Below, in pieces: positions 18,888 through 28,341 of a stretch of 47,007 bases of DNA. This stretch comes from DASVTU01 sp036387415 (GTDB lineage: Bacteria > Acidobacteriota > Blastocatellia > Pyrinomonadales > Pyrinomonadaceae), in the NCBI GenBank assembly GCA_036387415.1, contig DASVTU010000013.1:1-47007 (forward strand), given 5' to 3'. A program made the translations under genes and the position numbers. The notes beneath the pieces are model-generated. The model worked only from the letters and a program-made list of their open reading frames with translations. It did not search any database and was not told the origin of the DNA. Every line of letters begins with the position of its first letter. Within the stretch, counting starts at the first letter, position 1.

Positions 18888-19403
18888 ATGGTGTTTCTAC
18901 TCGCTGCTGCATTGCTGCTGAGCGCGTGGCGATTTACTCTCGTCGCACGTCGGCAAGGAGTCGTCTTCGCGCTCAAAAGCCTCTCGGCGGCGGCCATTCT
19001 CGGACTACTGGCGGGAGTCTTCATCGGCGTCGGGGCGCGCACGGGGATGAGCGCGATTACCGTCGCCAACGGCGACGCGCCGAGTTTTACGCTCTCCGGG
19101 TCGTTTTCCGTAGTCGCCACCTTTGCCAGCTTCGGCATCCTCCTCGGCGTCGTCTACGAGGCACTGTTCCGCCAACTGCTCCGGCGCAGCGGCCTGGCCT
19201 ACGGGCTTCTGCTGACGTTGTGCACGTGGTATCCATTGGCACACGCCGCAACCCAACAACTGACAGGGCATCTCACCTTCTTCTCGCTCCTCGTCGTGAC
19301 GGGCTTGTCGGTCGCTTTAATGTGGCTGCCCTACGCGGTGGCGTTGGAGGCGCTTCTCAAGAGGTGGCACGCCGCGCGCACGCCGCAACGCCAAAGCGCC
19401 TGA
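18888..19403 (+). CDS. Polytopic membrane protein, unknown function
   Basis: The protein has 171 residues; ATG 18888 has GAGGAGG 10 bases upstream. About five hydrophobic segments are visible, at residues of about 2-18, 32-50, 73-92, 103-120 and 130-155, with a short basic C-terminal tail (RWHAARTPQRQ). There are no conserved catalytic motifs that I recognise. It follows the terminator of the large secreted protein and is probably transcribed alone. Codon use resembles its neighbours. Confidence 0.65.
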   Translation: MVFLLAAALLLSAWRFTLVARRQGVVFALKSLSAAAILGLLAGVFIGVGARTGMSAITVANGDAPSFTLSGSFSVVATFASFGILLGVVYEALFRQLLRRSGLAYGLLLTLCTWYPLAHAATQQLTGHLTFFSLLVVTGLSVALMWLPYAVALEALLKRWHAARTPQRQSA

Positions 19404-19632
19404 CGCCGAGAACTCAAACGCGCATACGAGAGCCTTCAATCTTCTGTCGTTGAAATGAGTTGCTAGAGGGTTGTGCGGGTTGATGCACAAAGCATCGCGT
19501 GCGCGACGCGTTTGATAATCTCGACGCGCGAACAACAGGAGGGATAGACGCCTTTGCGTTCAGAAGACTAAGGCATCAACAGTATCTTTGCATGCTCGTT
19601 AGAGTCGTTGTTCGCCGTCTCTCGTCGAAAAT

Positions 19633-19929
19633 TCACAACGGCTTTTCGTCGGTCTGGATGTTGAACATTTCGTATTCAGATCTCACGAACGTGTTGGCCG
19701 CGCTCGCCAAATCAAGCAGACGCACCAGCGCGGGCGCATGAAACAGGCCGCACGTATGGCAAACGAGGGCGAGTCTGTCCGCGAGATAGAGGTCGATGCC
19801 CGTCGGGTCGGTCGCCTCGCCGCAGAGCGCACACGGGTCGTTCGTCAGCACGGTGTTGACCCTGATAACGAGGTCGGTTAGTTGAATGTTTTCAGTCCCG
19901 CCCACTTGGTTCGTCTCTTTATTGCTCAC
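19633..19929 (-). CDS. Small protein with two CxxC zinc-knuckle pairs
   Basis: The protein has 98 residues with a GTG start at 19929 and AAAGG about 8 bases upstream. Two pairs, C-A-L-C at residues 33-36 and C-H-T-C about 24 residues later, would form one zinc ribbon. The rest is helical, with no signal peptide or membrane segment. The family is not recognised. It runs opposite to its neighbours; 19404-19632 on its left contains no other gene. Confidence 0.55.
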   Translation of the reverse strand: MSNKETNQVGGTENIQLTDLVIRVNTVLTNDPCALCGEATDPTGIDLYLADRLALVCHTCGLFHAPALVRLLDLASAANTFVRSEYEMFNIQTDEKPL

Positions 19930-20332
19930 TTTTTAACAGCCTTTCTTCGATAATCAATCAACGCGTCCGCAACGTAACGCGACGGTTCCGCCGCGACAGA
20001 AATTTTGGCAACACTAACACGAAAACAAGCAGTTTTGCCAAGCGACTCCTTTTCGTCGAAGCTCTCGTTTCGACCGCACAAGTCCGGCGTCGGTGTCGGC
20101 ATGTGACGCATGGCCTTTGTCTGAAACGTTTCATGCTGTTTGCGCTCGAACCTTCCTTTGACTAATTACATTCCACTTTTATTTTCCACTCGATTCCATT
20201 AAGGTCTTACAATGTTCTATCCGGGGACGTAAGGATGGCTCAACTGCGCGGGCATTGTGCAGTTGGTCGCGCCATGTGTGTCCTCCTACATCGCTTGTAT
20301 TAATCTAACTAGCAATCCGAATGGGAGAATGT
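19930..20332 (+). other. Intergenic region with candidate promoter and structured leader of the polysaccharide cluster
   Basis: This is a 403-base gap. TACAAT at 20208-20213 is a plausible -10 box with a weak TTCCAC about 18 bases upstream. Transcription would begin near 20220, so the hairpin-rich stretch 20225-20283 would form the 5-prime leader. Nothing else is identifiable. Confidence 0.45.
20225..20283 (+). ncRNA. Structured 5-prime leader upstream of exopolysaccharide genes
   Basis: Three co-axial helices can form: 20225-20228 with 20280-20283, 20235-20239 with 20271-20275, and 20241-20247 with 20259-20265, closing an 11-base apical loop. The structure ends about 50 bases before the first start codon. 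It matches no riboswitch consensus I can recall. Its position at the head of a long cluster suggests a regulatory leader. This is an inference from inverted repeats only. Confidence 0.4.
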
Positions 20333-21850
20333 TTGAAGAGGCGCGTCATCATCATCGGAGCAGGCCCGGCGGGTTTAACAGCAGCTTACGAGCTTTGCAA
20401 AGCCGACATTGGCGCGATTGTCCTTGAGCAAGACAAGATGGTCGGCGGGCTGGCCAAGACGGTCAATCATAAAGGCTATCGTTTCGACATCGGCGGACAC
20501 AGGTTCTACACCAAAGTACGAGCCGCCGAACAACTCTGGCGCGAGGTCTTATCCTCGAAAGATTTCCTCCGACGCAAACGCCTCTCACGTATCTATTACC
20601 ACAAGAAATTCTTCCACTATCCGTTGCGCGCTTCCGCGATGCTTTTCAAACTCGGATTGTGGGAAGGCGCTTTGATTCTGCTCAGCTACTTGCGTGCGCG
20701 TCTCGCGCCGGAGAAGACGGAGCAGACTTTCGAGCAATGGGTCACGAATCGCTTCGGCAAGCGTCTCTACCAGAAATTTTTCAAGTCCTACACGGAGAAA
20801 GTGTGGGGCATAGCGTGCAGCGAGATAAACGCCGAATGGGCTGCCCAACGCATCAAGGGTCTATCGCTCACCGTCGTCTTGAAAGACATCCTGCTTCGTC
20901 AACCTAAGCGCAACGGAAACGCCGTCAAAACTCTCATCGACGAATTCGACTATCCGAGACTTGGGCCGGGCATGATGTGGGAGACGATGGCCGACATCGT
21001 GCGTGCGCGTGGCGGCACGATACGCGCGGGCGCGCGCGTGGAGAATCTTCATTGGACGCGCGACGAAATCGTGGCCGTCGAGATTCAAACGGGCGACCGC
21101 CGCGAGACGCTCCACGGCACGGATTTCATCAGCAGCATGCCCATCCGTGAACTCGTTCGCAAACTCACTCCGCCGCCTCCCGCAGAAGTTCTTGATGCCG
21201 CCGAGCGCCTGCAATATCGCGACTTCATCACCGTCGTGCTCATCGTCAATCGTCGCGACCTTTTCCCGGACAACTGGATTTACATACACGACCCCGATGT
21301 CCAACTCGGTCGCGTACAGAACTATAAGAACTGGAGCGCCGACATGGTTCCAGACGCCGAGCAGACATGTCTCGGACTCGAATATTTCTGCTTCGAGGGC
21401 GACAGCCTGTGGAGCATGCCGGATGCGGAACTCGTCGAACTGGGCAAGCGTGAGATGGAGAAAGTCGGTCTTTTGCGCGCCGACGAAGTGCAGGAGGGCA
21501 CGGTGGTTCGCGTGCCGAAAGCGTATCCGGTTTATGACACCTCTTATCAACAGTCGCTCGCTACGCTGCGACGCTTCTTCGACAAGTTTTCAAATTTGCA
21601 ACTCGTCGGTCGCAACGGCATGCACAAGTACAACAATCAAGACCACTCCATGCTGACCGCGCTGCTGGCCGTGAAAAATATTCAGGGCGCGAATTACGAC
21701 CTCTGGAACGTGAACACCGAAAAGGAATACTACGAGGAGCGCCGGGGCGCGTCGGGCGAAGAAGCCGCGACGCCCGTCGCGTCGCGCGTGGATTCCATCG
21801 AGCGAGTTGTGCCGGAATGTGTCGAGGCGGCGTCAACTGTCATTGAATAG
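20333..21850 (+). CDS. FAD-dependent oxidoreductase of the UDP-galactopyranose-mutase/amine-oxidase type
   Basis: The TTG at 20333 has GGGAG 5 bases upstream and gives the usual MKRRVIIIGAGPAG N-terminus; an ATG at 20321 would add four residues without a ribosome site. The protein has 505 residues. The Rossmann GxGxxG at residues 9-14 and the GGHRFYTK segment bind FAD. The remainder resembles the protoporphyrinogen-oxidase or UDP-galactopyranose-mutase-like oxidoreductases common in polysaccharide clusters. Conserved features include a C-terminal GRNGMHKYNNQDHSMLTA flavin-binding segment. It is the first gene of a run of seven in which neighbours overlap or nearly touch. It probably alters a sugar nucleotide or lipid-linked sugar; the substrate is not predictable. 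The C-terminal 40 residues are a variable tail. Confidence 0.85.
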   Translation: MKRRVIIIGAGPAGLTAAYELCKADIGAIVLEQDKMVGGLAKTVNHKGYRFDIGGHRFYTKVRAAEQLWREVLSSKDFLRRKRLSRIYYHKKFFHYPLRASAMLFKLGLWEGALILLSYLRARLAPEKTEQTFEQWVTNRFGKRLYQKFFKSYTEKVWGIACSEINAEWAAQRIKGLSLTVVLKDILLRQPKRNGNAVKTLIDEFDYPRLGPGMMWETMADIVRARGGTIRAGARVENLHWTRDEIVAVEIQTGDRRETLHGTDFISSMPIRELVRKLTPPPPAEVLDAAERLQYRDFITVVLIVNRRDLFPDNWIYIHDPDVQLGRVQNYKNWSADMVPDAEQTCLGLEYFCFEGDSLWSMPDAELVELGKREMEKVGLLRADEVQEGTVVRVPKAYPVYDTSYQQSLATLRRFFDKFSNLQLVGRNGMHKYNNQDHSMLTALLAVKNIQGANYDLWNVNTEKEYYEERRGASGEEAATPVASRVDSIERVVPECVEAASTVIE

Positions 21851-21866
21851 AAATGTGAGGCGCGCG

Positions 21867-22913
21867 TTGAAGAGTGTTCCGGTCATCTCGGTCATCGTGC
21901 CTGTCCACAACGGCGGGCATCAATTTGAACAAGCTCTCGACGCTTTAATCGCGTCGGATTTCGCGGCTCACGAAATCATCGTCGTGGACGACGGTTCGAC
22001 GGATGCGAGCGCCGCGAGAGCAGAGGCGCGCGGCGTCCGTGTGCTCCGACTGGCTTCGCGGCGCGGGACTGCGGCAGCGCGCAATCATGGTGCGAGACAC
22101 GCGCGCGGGCGTCTGCTCGTCTTCGTGGACGCGGATGTCGTCGTGCGACGCGAGACGCTCAGCCGCGTGGACGCGCACTTCCAAACACAGACACACGTCG
22201 CGGCGGTCTTCGGCTCCTACGACGATGCGCCCGCGGCGACCAACTTCATCTCACAGTACAAAAACCTTCTTCATCACTTCGTACATCAGCAAGGCTCGCC
22301 GTCGGCTGAGACTTTTTGGGCGGGATGCGGTGCGGTGCGCCGCGACGCCTTTGAGGCCATCGGTGGCTTCGACGAGACGAGATACGTCGAGCCATCCATC
22401 GAAGACATCGAGCTTGGCTATCGCCTGCGCCGTCGGGGTTTCGTGGTCGTGCTCGAACGCGAATTGCAGGTCAAACATCTGAAGCGTTGGACGCTCGCTT
22501 CTCTGCTGCGGGCGGATGTCTGGCAACGCGCGATTCCGTGGTCGCGTTTGATACTCGAAAGCCGTGGGATGATAAACGACCTCAACTTGCGCGTGCGCGA
22601 GCGGGTTTGCGCGATGCTGTCGGGATGCGGCGTGGTGTTGGCCGCGCTCACTTACTTTTATCCATCGCTTCTCGCAGGGACGCTTGTGTGTCTCGTCGCC
22701 GTCTTTCTGCTCAATCTACGCCTGCTCCGATTTTTTAACGCACGACGCGGCGCGTGGTTCGCGTCGAGGGCTTTCGTGATGCAGTGCCTCTACTATTTTT
22801 ACAGTGGCACGGTCTTCGCGCTGTGCTACTTCGCACATACGCTGAGGAGGGCGCTCGCGCGCGTCCGTCTGATTCGTCCGGCGACTGCGGCGGGAAGTGT
22901 AAACGATGCGTAG
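21867..22913 (+). CDS. Family 2 glycosyltransferase, membrane-anchored
   Basis: The protein has 348 residues from TTG 21867, chosen for the GAGG 6 bases upstream; a GTG at 21855 is the alternative. The GT-A fold is clear: VISVIVPVHNGG, then IIVVDDGSTD, then the metal-binding VFVDADVV. The acceptor-side EDIELGYRLRRRG motif corresponds to the ED catalytic region. Two C-terminal hydrophobic segments (about 250-300) anchor it in the inner membrane. It starts 16 bases after the oxidoreductase stop and overlaps the next gene by 8 bases, so it is translationally coupled. Its role is sugar transfer during exopolysaccharide or O-antigen assembly; the sugar is unknown. Confidence 0.9.
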   Translation: MKSVPVISVIVPVHNGGHQFEQALDALIASDFAAHEIIVVDDGSTDASAARAEARGVRVLRLASRRGTAAARNHGARHARGRLLVFVDADVVVRRETLSRVDAHFQTQTHVAAVFGSYDDAPAATNFISQYKNLLHHFVHQQGSPSAETFWAGCGAVRRDAFEAIGGFDETRYVEPSIEDIELGYRLRRRGFVVVLERELQVKHLKRWTLASLLRADVWQRAIPWSRLILESRGMINDLNLRVRERVCAMLSGCGVVLAALTYFYPSLLAGTLVCLVAVFLLNLRLLRFFNARRGAWFASRAFVMQCLYYFYSGTVFALCYFAHTLRRALARVRLIRPATAAGSVNDA

Positions 22914-24702
22914 CCGCGTGTTTGGCAGGGTCTCGCAGGCCGTGGATGAAAGCAACGCGGGGCTGAGTCCGGCGCGTCGTGCGGCGTTGATGCTCGAAGA
23001 CGAACGCGACGCGGCGGCCTCTCCGTTTGACACGTCGCAGAGCAGAGACACGCATGCGACGCGAGAGACGGACGAAGGACGACGCGGGTCGGCGCGTCGT
23101 GCGGCGCGAAGTGAAACACGGACGATTGTTGGTTGGACGCTCGTTGCGTTTCTCCTGCGCTTGCTGTTTCTCCTGTGCTTCGAGTATGTGATTTCGCCGG
23201 ATGGCGTCGGTTACGTGACGCTTGGGCGCAATCTCGTCGCGGGTGATTTCCGGCAGGGACTGAGCGCCTACTATCCTCCGCTCTATCCTCTGCTGGTCGG
23301 CCTCTCGACGCTGCTTTTCCGCGACGCGGAGTTTGCCGGACGCATGGTGTCCGTGTTGGCGGGCAGCCTCCTCGTCGTCCCCGCGTTCCTGCACATACGC
23401 AACTGGTACGGCCTTCGAGCCGCGCGACTCGGCGCGGCACTCGTCGCAATGCATCCGCTGCTCGTCTACTACTCGACAACGCTGCTCACCGAATCGACCT
23501 ACACGCTTTTCTTTACGTGCGGCGTACTCGCCGGATGGTCGGCGCTCGCGGGCGGAAGGAGGCGCGCGTACTTGCTGGCGGGCATGCTGTTCGGCGCGTG
23601 CTACCTGCTCAAGCCGGAGGCGGCGGGCTTTACGCTCCTGCTGCTCGTCCCGACTCTCGGCATGAGGGTTTTCAAAACAGGTCGTTCATGGGGCGACGTG
23701 GCGAGCGACACGTTGGCGCTCGGCGCGGGCTTCCTGCTGCTCGCTTTGCCGTATCTGGTCTACGTCCACGCGGTGACGGATGCGTGGATGCTCAGCGAGA
23801 AGTTTGCGGGACATCTGTGGCAGGGCACGCGTGCGCCGGGCGACGTTTTGCCTACGGCGACGACGTTCATGCCGGACACGACGACCGCCATTGTGCAACT
23901 CACGAAGGCGTTGCGTTCCGAGTTTGAGGTCTTCAACCTGATATTCCCGACGGCCTTCACGCTGCTCGCCGGATTGGGACTTTTCCGCACGGCGTGGACG
24001 CGTGCGCGTGTCGCGCGGGAGATGTATCTCGCCTCTTTCATCGCGGCGACCATGGCGGGCTACGCCGTGACGCTGCCGAACATTCGTTTCCTTGTGCCGT
24101 TGCTGCCGCTGCTTCTGTGTTGGGTCGTGAAGGGCATTCTGGAATTTGAAGCATGGACGGACGCCACGCTGCGAAGGCTCTCCGCAACGCATCGCTTTTT
24201 GCGCGTCGCGCGGAGGCTCGTCGTGCCGTTCGTCGTCGCGGCGTTGCTGGCGTCGCTGCTTCCTTTGTCGGTCTATCTGATGCGCGGCGATAAGTGGAGC
24301 GACTATCAAGGGCAGAAGCGCGCCGCGCTGTGGATTAAAGAGCAGACGGCGGGACGCTCGCCCGTCTTGATGTCAACCGTTCCGGTCGCGGCCTTCTACG
24401 CCGAAGGGCGACACGTCGCGCTCACGGACGAAGGTCTTGTGAAGCTCGTCGAGCGTGCGCGTCGGGAGAGAGTCGATTACATCATCATCAACGAACGCAA
24501 CGTGAAGCACATGAGTCTGCGTACGCTGCTCGACGAACAAGGCCAACACGCAGAACTCCGTCTCGCACACAGCATCACGGATGCTCCCGGTCACAAGATT
24601 CTGGTCTACGCATTAACAGGAGGGGCAGGACTAACAGAAGATGCGGGAGGTTCCGGGGAGAGTTCCGACCGAGGCGCGGGGCAGGCGGTGAAAGCACCTT
24701 GA
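22906..24702 (+). CDS. Polytopic glycosyltransferase of the GT39/ArnT type
   Basis: The protein has 598 residues and overlaps the upstream gene by 8 bases. The first 70 residues are polar, basic and probably cytosolic. About ten transmembrane segments follow between residues 75 and 470. The first periplasmic loop carries the acidic, aromatic region typical of GT39/GT83 enzymes (EYVISPDGVGY and AYYPPLYPLL). The C-terminal 130 residues form a periplasmic domain ending in a low-complexity tail. Such enzymes move sugars from polyprenyl-phosphate donors to lipid or protein acceptors on the periplasmic side. The long polar N-terminal extension is unusual for the family; a start further inside would remove it, but no better ribosome site is evident. 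Confidence 0.82.
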   Translation: MRSRVFGRVSQAVDESNAGLSPARRAALMLEDERDAAASPFDTSQSRDTHATRETDEGRRGSARRAARSETRTIVGWTLVAFLLRLLFLLCFEYVISPDGVGYVTLGRNLVAGDFRQGLSAYYPPLYPLLVGLSTLLFRDAEFAGRMVSVLAGSLLVVPAFLHIRNWYGLRAARLGAALVAMHPLLVYYSTTLLTESTYTLFFTCGVLAGWSALAGGRRRAYLLAGMLFGACYLLKPEAAGFTLLLLVPTLGMRVFKTGRSWGDVASDTLALGAGFLLLALPYLVYVHAVTDAWMLSEKFAGHLWQGTRAPGDVLPTATTFMPDTTTAIVQLTKALRSEFEVFNLIFPTAFTLLAGLGLFRTAWTRARVAREMYLASFIAATMAGYAVTLPNIRFLVPLLPLLLCWVVKGILEFEAWTDATLRRLSATHRFLRVARRLVVPFVVAALLASLLPLSVYLMRGDKWSDYQGQKRAALWIKEQTAGRSPVLMSTVPVAAFYAEGRHVALTDEGLVKLVERARRERVDYIIINERNVKHMSLRTLLDEQGQHAELRLAHSITDAPGHKILVYALTGGAGLTEDAGGSGESSDRGAGQAVKAP

Positions 24703-25760
24703 CGGCGAACAGCATGGCGGTTCGATTGGGGATTGTGGGTTGCGGGAGAGTGACGGAGGCTCGCCATCTGCCCGCGTTGCGCGGGATACCGGAGGCGGAG
24801 GTGTCGGCGCTGTCGGACGTTGACGTTGCGACGCTTGAGAGCGTCGGTGAACGCTTCGCCGTGGCGCGACGCTACAGTGATTACAGGGAGATGATTGAGT
24901 CGGGCGGCGTGGATGCCGTCGCGGTCTGCGTGCCTCCGAAGTTTCACACGGAGATCGCGCTCGCCGCGCTCGGAGCGGGCAAGCATCTATTCGTCGAGAA
25001 GCCTTTGGCGTTGAGTCTGGACGAATGCCGGCTGCTGCGCGAGCGTGCCGCCGTTGATGGAAAGCTCAAGGTGTTGGTCGGCTTCAATATGCGTTGGCAT
25101 CGCCTTGTGCGCGAAGCGCGTGAGATTATCCGTCGCGGTGAACTTGGCGAAATCAAGTTGGTACGCACGGTGTTTACGAGCGGCATACGACGCAATCCCG
25201 CCTATCCCGAATGGAGGCGACGGCGCGAGTCGGGTGGCGGCGCACAATTCGAGTTGGGCGTGCATCATTTCGACCTCCTGCGCTTTCTGCTCGCAAGCGA
25301 GGCGCGCGAGGTCTCTGCTTCGAGCGCAAGCGGAGACGAGACAGTCACGGTCAGCATACGGATGTCGGACGGCGAACAGGTCGTCTGCGCGTTTTCCGAA
25401 GGCACGGGCGAGAATCACGAAATCGAAGTCTACGGCGAGCGACGTTGGTTGCGTCTCTCATGCTATCGCGCCGACGGACTTGAGTTGTACGAGGCGGGCG
25501 AATATCCGGGCGCGGTCGGGGTTCGGTTGCGTCGCGCCGCGAAGTTTTTTCGGGATATGCCGCGCATGGTTCGACAGTCGGGAAAGGGCGGCGATTACGT
25601 CGCCTCATACGCGGAAGAATGGCGACACTTTATCGACTCCATCAGGAACGACGGCGCAGTCGAAAGCACTCTGCATGACGGGCAACGTGCGCTTGAAATC
25701 GCGCTCGCCGCCCTTGAATCAACGACGACGAAACGTGTCATCGAAATCAACGCAACCTAG
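24699..25760 (+). CDS. Gfo/Idh/MocA family NAD(P)-dependent dehydrogenase
   Basis: The protein has 353 residues. The TTG start overlaps the upstream stop in a TTGA arrangement; an ATG at 24714 (MAVRLGIVGCG) is an equally plausible start. The Rossmann motif GIVGCGRVTEARHLPAL lies near the N-terminus and the family signature VEKPLAL at about residue 100. The downstream GGAQFELGVHHFDLLRFLL segment carries the catalytic His region. These enzymes oxidise or reduce sugar carbons (for example C3 of UDP-sugars). In this cluster it most likely prepares a modified nucleotide sugar or inositol-like substrate. All signature residues are present. Confidence 0.88.
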   Translation: MTANSMAVRLGIVGCGRVTEARHLPALRGIPEAEVSALSDVDVATLESVGERFAVARRYSDYREMIESGGVDAVAVCVPPKFHTEIALAALGAGKHLFVEKPLALSLDECRLLRERAAVDGKLKVLVGFNMRWHRLVREAREIIRRGELGEIKLVRTVFTSGIRRNPAYPEWRRRRESGGGAQFELGVHHFDLLRFLLASEAREVSASSASGDETVTVSIRMSDGEQVVCAFSEGTGENHEIEVYGERRWLRLSCYRADGLELYEAGEYPGAVGVRLRRAAKFFRDMPRMVRQSGKGGDYVASYAEEWRHFIDSIRNDGAVESTLHDGQRALEIALAALESTTTKRVIEINAT

Positions 25761-25865
25761 TCTCTGTCTGCATGTGTCGTCGGAAGATTGCCGCATGGCA
25801 AATCGTGCGGCATCAATTTCAATTCATAGTGACACCAGTTTCATTTGATAACGGGGAGCGGGCAT

Positions 25866-26852
25866 GTGAGTGCAATGAGAGAACCAGAATTATCCGTCGT
25901 TGTCGTCACTCCTGACACTTACGATACCGTGCGGAAGACGGTGAGGCATTTGCGGGCGCAAGCGAAGCGAGAGGTGTTGGAGATAGTGTTGGTTGCGCCC
26001 TCGGCAGACAGGCTGCAACTTGACGTGGCGGAGATGGGCGATTTTTTTGGTCACAAGATAATCGAAGTCGGCCACATGAGTTCGACGGCGAGAGCGCGTG
26101 CGGCGGGCGTGCGCGCAGCATCGGCGCGGGTCGTGGCTTTTGTGGAAGACCACGCGTTTCCTGCGCCGGGATGGGCGGAGGCGTTAATCCATCGCCATCG
26201 AGAGGATTGGGCGGCGGTCGGCCCCGTGATGACCAACGCCAACCCGCGCAGCACGACGAGTTGGGCGAATCTTCTCATCGAATACGCGCAATGGCTCGAA
26301 CCCGACGAGGGCGGCGAACGCGAACACTTGCCCGGACACAACGGCTCTTACAAACGCGACATCCTTTTGCCCTACGGCGACCGACTCGAAGCGATGCTCG
26401 ACGCCGAGAGCATTCTCCACTGGGATTTACGCGCACGCGGGCATCGTCTCTGGCTCGAACCCAAAGCGCGTACCTTTCACCAGAATTTCTCCGTCCCCTT
26501 CTCCTCCATCCCGCTCAGGTTCAACGGCGGTCGGTTGTTCGCCGCGTCGCGCTCGCGCGCGTGGTCTCTCCCGCGACGCGCGCTCTTTACCGTCGCCGCG
26601 CCGCTCATCCCATTTGTGCGTTGCTTACGCATCGTGCGCGAACTCTCAAGGCCGGGTCGTCCGCGCCACATGCTGCCGCGCCTGTTGCCCGCACTCATCG
26701 TCGGACTCGCCTTCGACGGTGCGGGCGAGATGGTGGGCTATGCGCTCGGCGCGGGTGATGCGATGCGGAAGTTGTCCGATATGGAATTTCACCGCGAGCG
26801 ATACCTCAGCGAAGGCGACAGGCGCGGACGACTGGCGAGCGAGGAAATCTGA
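25866..26852 (+). CDS. Family 2 glycosyltransferase
   Basis: The protein has 328 residues from GTG 25866, which has GGGGAG about 7 bases upstream; ATG 25875 is an alternative. The GT-A core starts ELSVVVVTPDTYD. In the metal-binding position the usual DxD is replaced by EDH (VVAFVEDHAFPAPGW), a variant seen in several GT2 subfamilies. The later segment LPGHNGSYKRDIL matches the acceptor loop. The last 80 residues contain one or two hydrophobic stretches that may associate with the membrane. It is followed after 4 bases by the flippase gene, so the two are co-transcribed. The sugar donor is unknown. Confidence 0.8.
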   Translation: MSAMREPELSVVVVTPDTYDTVRKTVRHLRAQAKREVLEIVLVAPSADRLQLDVAEMGDFFGHKIIEVGHMSSTARARAAGVRAASARVVAFVEDHAFPAPGWAEALIHRHREDWAAVGPVMTNANPRSTTSWANLLIEYAQWLEPDEGGEREHLPGHNGSYKRDILLPYGDRLEAMLDAESILHWDLRARGHRLWLEPKARTFHQNFSVPFSSIPLRFNGGRLFAASRSRAWSLPRRALFTVAAPLIPFVRCLRIVRELSRPGRPRHMLPRLLPALIVGLAFDGAGEMVGYALGAGDAMRKLSDMEFHRERYLSEGDRRGRLASEEI

Positions 26853-26856
26853 GACG

Positions 26857-28341
26857 ATGAGACCGATGACGGACGAGCAGCCCGCGTATCAGTTGTTCGG
26901 CCAGATGGCGCGAATGTTCGCGGCGGAGGCGTTGCTCGTCCCCGTGGGCATCCTGACCGCCGCCTTCCTCAGTCGTCGCTTCGGCCCCGCAGGTTACGGG
27001 CTGCTCGCACTCTCCGGCGTGGTGGTCGTCTGGGTCGAGGCCAACGTCGGCGCGGCGCTTTCAAGCCCCGCCATCAAACTCGTCGGCGACGCGAAAGACT
27101 GGCGACCCGCCGGGGCGGTAATTGTCAGACTATACCTCGTCGTCGGTTTCGCGTTGATGCTGCTTCTCTGGGCGACCGCCGCGCCGCTCGCACGCATGTT
27201 CGGCGAACCTGCCTTGACGGGCTACCTGCTCCTGTTTGCGCTCGATGTGCCTCTGTTCTGCCTCGCGCAAGCGCATCGCACCATCATCATCGGGTTGGGA
27301 CGTTTCCGTGAGCGTGCGCTGGCGACCGCCGCGCGTTGGACGACGAGACTGGTGCTGGTCGTCGTCTTCGTCGAACTGAGCGGAGCACTCTCCGGCGCAA
27401 TCTGGGGAATCATCTCCGCCTCGCTCATCGAACTATGCGTCTGCCGTCTCTACGTGCGCCCACGTCTGTTTCAAAGCGACGCACGCTCCATGCGTCGTCT
27501 CTGCGTCGATGCGTTGCCGCTCGTCGCCTCCGCGCTCTGCATGAGTTTATACAGCAGGCTCGACTTGATATTGCTCAAGGCGCTCGGCGCGACACCTGCG
27601 GAAGCGGGTTACTACGGCGTCGCACAAAACGTGTCGCTCCTGCTGACTCTTTTCTCCTTCGCCTTCGCCCCTGCCCTGCTCTCCACTCTCGCACGCGCCC
27701 TGCGCGACGGCGACGTGACGCGTGCGCGTCAACTGTGCCGACAGTCGTTGCGCGCCGTGCTCTTTCTGCTGCCACTCGCCGCCGCGTTGGCCGGGGCTGC
27801 TTCGGAGGTGGTCGTCCTCGTTTTCGGCACGGCATTTCTGCCAGCGACGCCGTTGCTGCGGTTGCTCGTTTTCGGCGCTTGGTCGCTCCTGATGCTCTCC
27901 GCGATGACGAGCATGATAATCGCCCGTGGCAAGACGCGCTGGACTTTCCACGTCGCATGGCCGCTCCTGCTCTGTGCCGTCGTCGGGCATCTCTGGTTGA
28001 TTCCACGCGCGGGCGCACAAGCCGCAGCAGCCGTCACCGCTTGTCTCGCCTCTGCCGGAGTCGTCGTTACGTTGGAACTGGTGCGCCGTCTGTGGCGCGT
28101 CTCTCCGCCCGCCGCGACGCTCTGCCGCAGCATCCTCATCAGCGCAACGGTCTACGCGCTGAACGCGTATGTTCCCGCGTCGGGTCTTTTATTGTTTATC
28201 AAACTCGCGTCGGCGGGAGTTTTTACGGTGGCGGCATTCCTGATGTTGGGCGAATTCGGCAGGGATGAAATCGACGCGGCGCGTGCGATGCTGCGACGTG
28301 CACCACAACGTCGAATCGAGACGCCGAGCCGTGTGTCTTGA
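26857..28341 (+). CDS. Wzx-like oligosaccharide flippase (MOP superfamily)
   Basis: The protein has 494 residues. ATG 26857 is chosen because it follows the upstream stop by 4 bases; in-frame codons further upstream would overlap that gene by 240 bases. About twelve to fourteen transmembrane helices cover nearly the whole length, with the family-typical opening GQMARMFAAEALLVPVGILT and the SRRFGPAGYGLLAL loop. Its role is to flip polyprenyl-linked oligosaccharide units to the periplasm. No Wzy-type polymerase or chain-length regulator is recognisable in the window, so polymerisation genes may lie on the chromosome, or the product may be a single repeat unit. Confidence 0.87.
   Translation: MRPMTDEQPAYQLFGQMARMFAAEALLVPVGILTAAFLSRRFGPAGYGLLALSGVVVVWVEANVGAALSSPAIKLVGDAKDWRPAGAVIVRLYLVVGFALMLLLWATAAPLARMFGEPALTGYLLLFALDVPLFCLAQAHRTIIIGLGRFRERALATAARWTTRLVLVVVFVELSGALSGAIWGIISASLIELCVCRLYVRPRLFQSDARSMRRLCVDALPLVASALCMSLYSRLDLILLKALGATPAEAGYYGVAQNVSLLLTLFSFAFAPALLSTLARALRDGDVTRARQLCRQSLRAVLFLLPLAAALAGAASEVVVLVFGTAFLPATPLLRLLVFGAWSLLMLSAMTSMIIARGKTRWTFHVAWPLLLCAVVGHLWLIPRAGAQAAAAVTACLASAGVVVTLELVRRLWRVSPPAATLCRSILISATVYALNAYVPASGLLLFIKLASAGVFTVAAFLMLGEFGRDEIDAARAMLRRAPQRRIETPSRVS

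Noticed and set aside
15133..18912. Open frame of 1,259 codons on the minus strand opposite the CSLREA/DUF4214 gene
   Set aside because: It mirrors the codon positions of the real gene, is composed almost wholly of Val, Arg, Asp, Ala and Gly, has no domain or start signal, and is explained by GC-rich codon bias.
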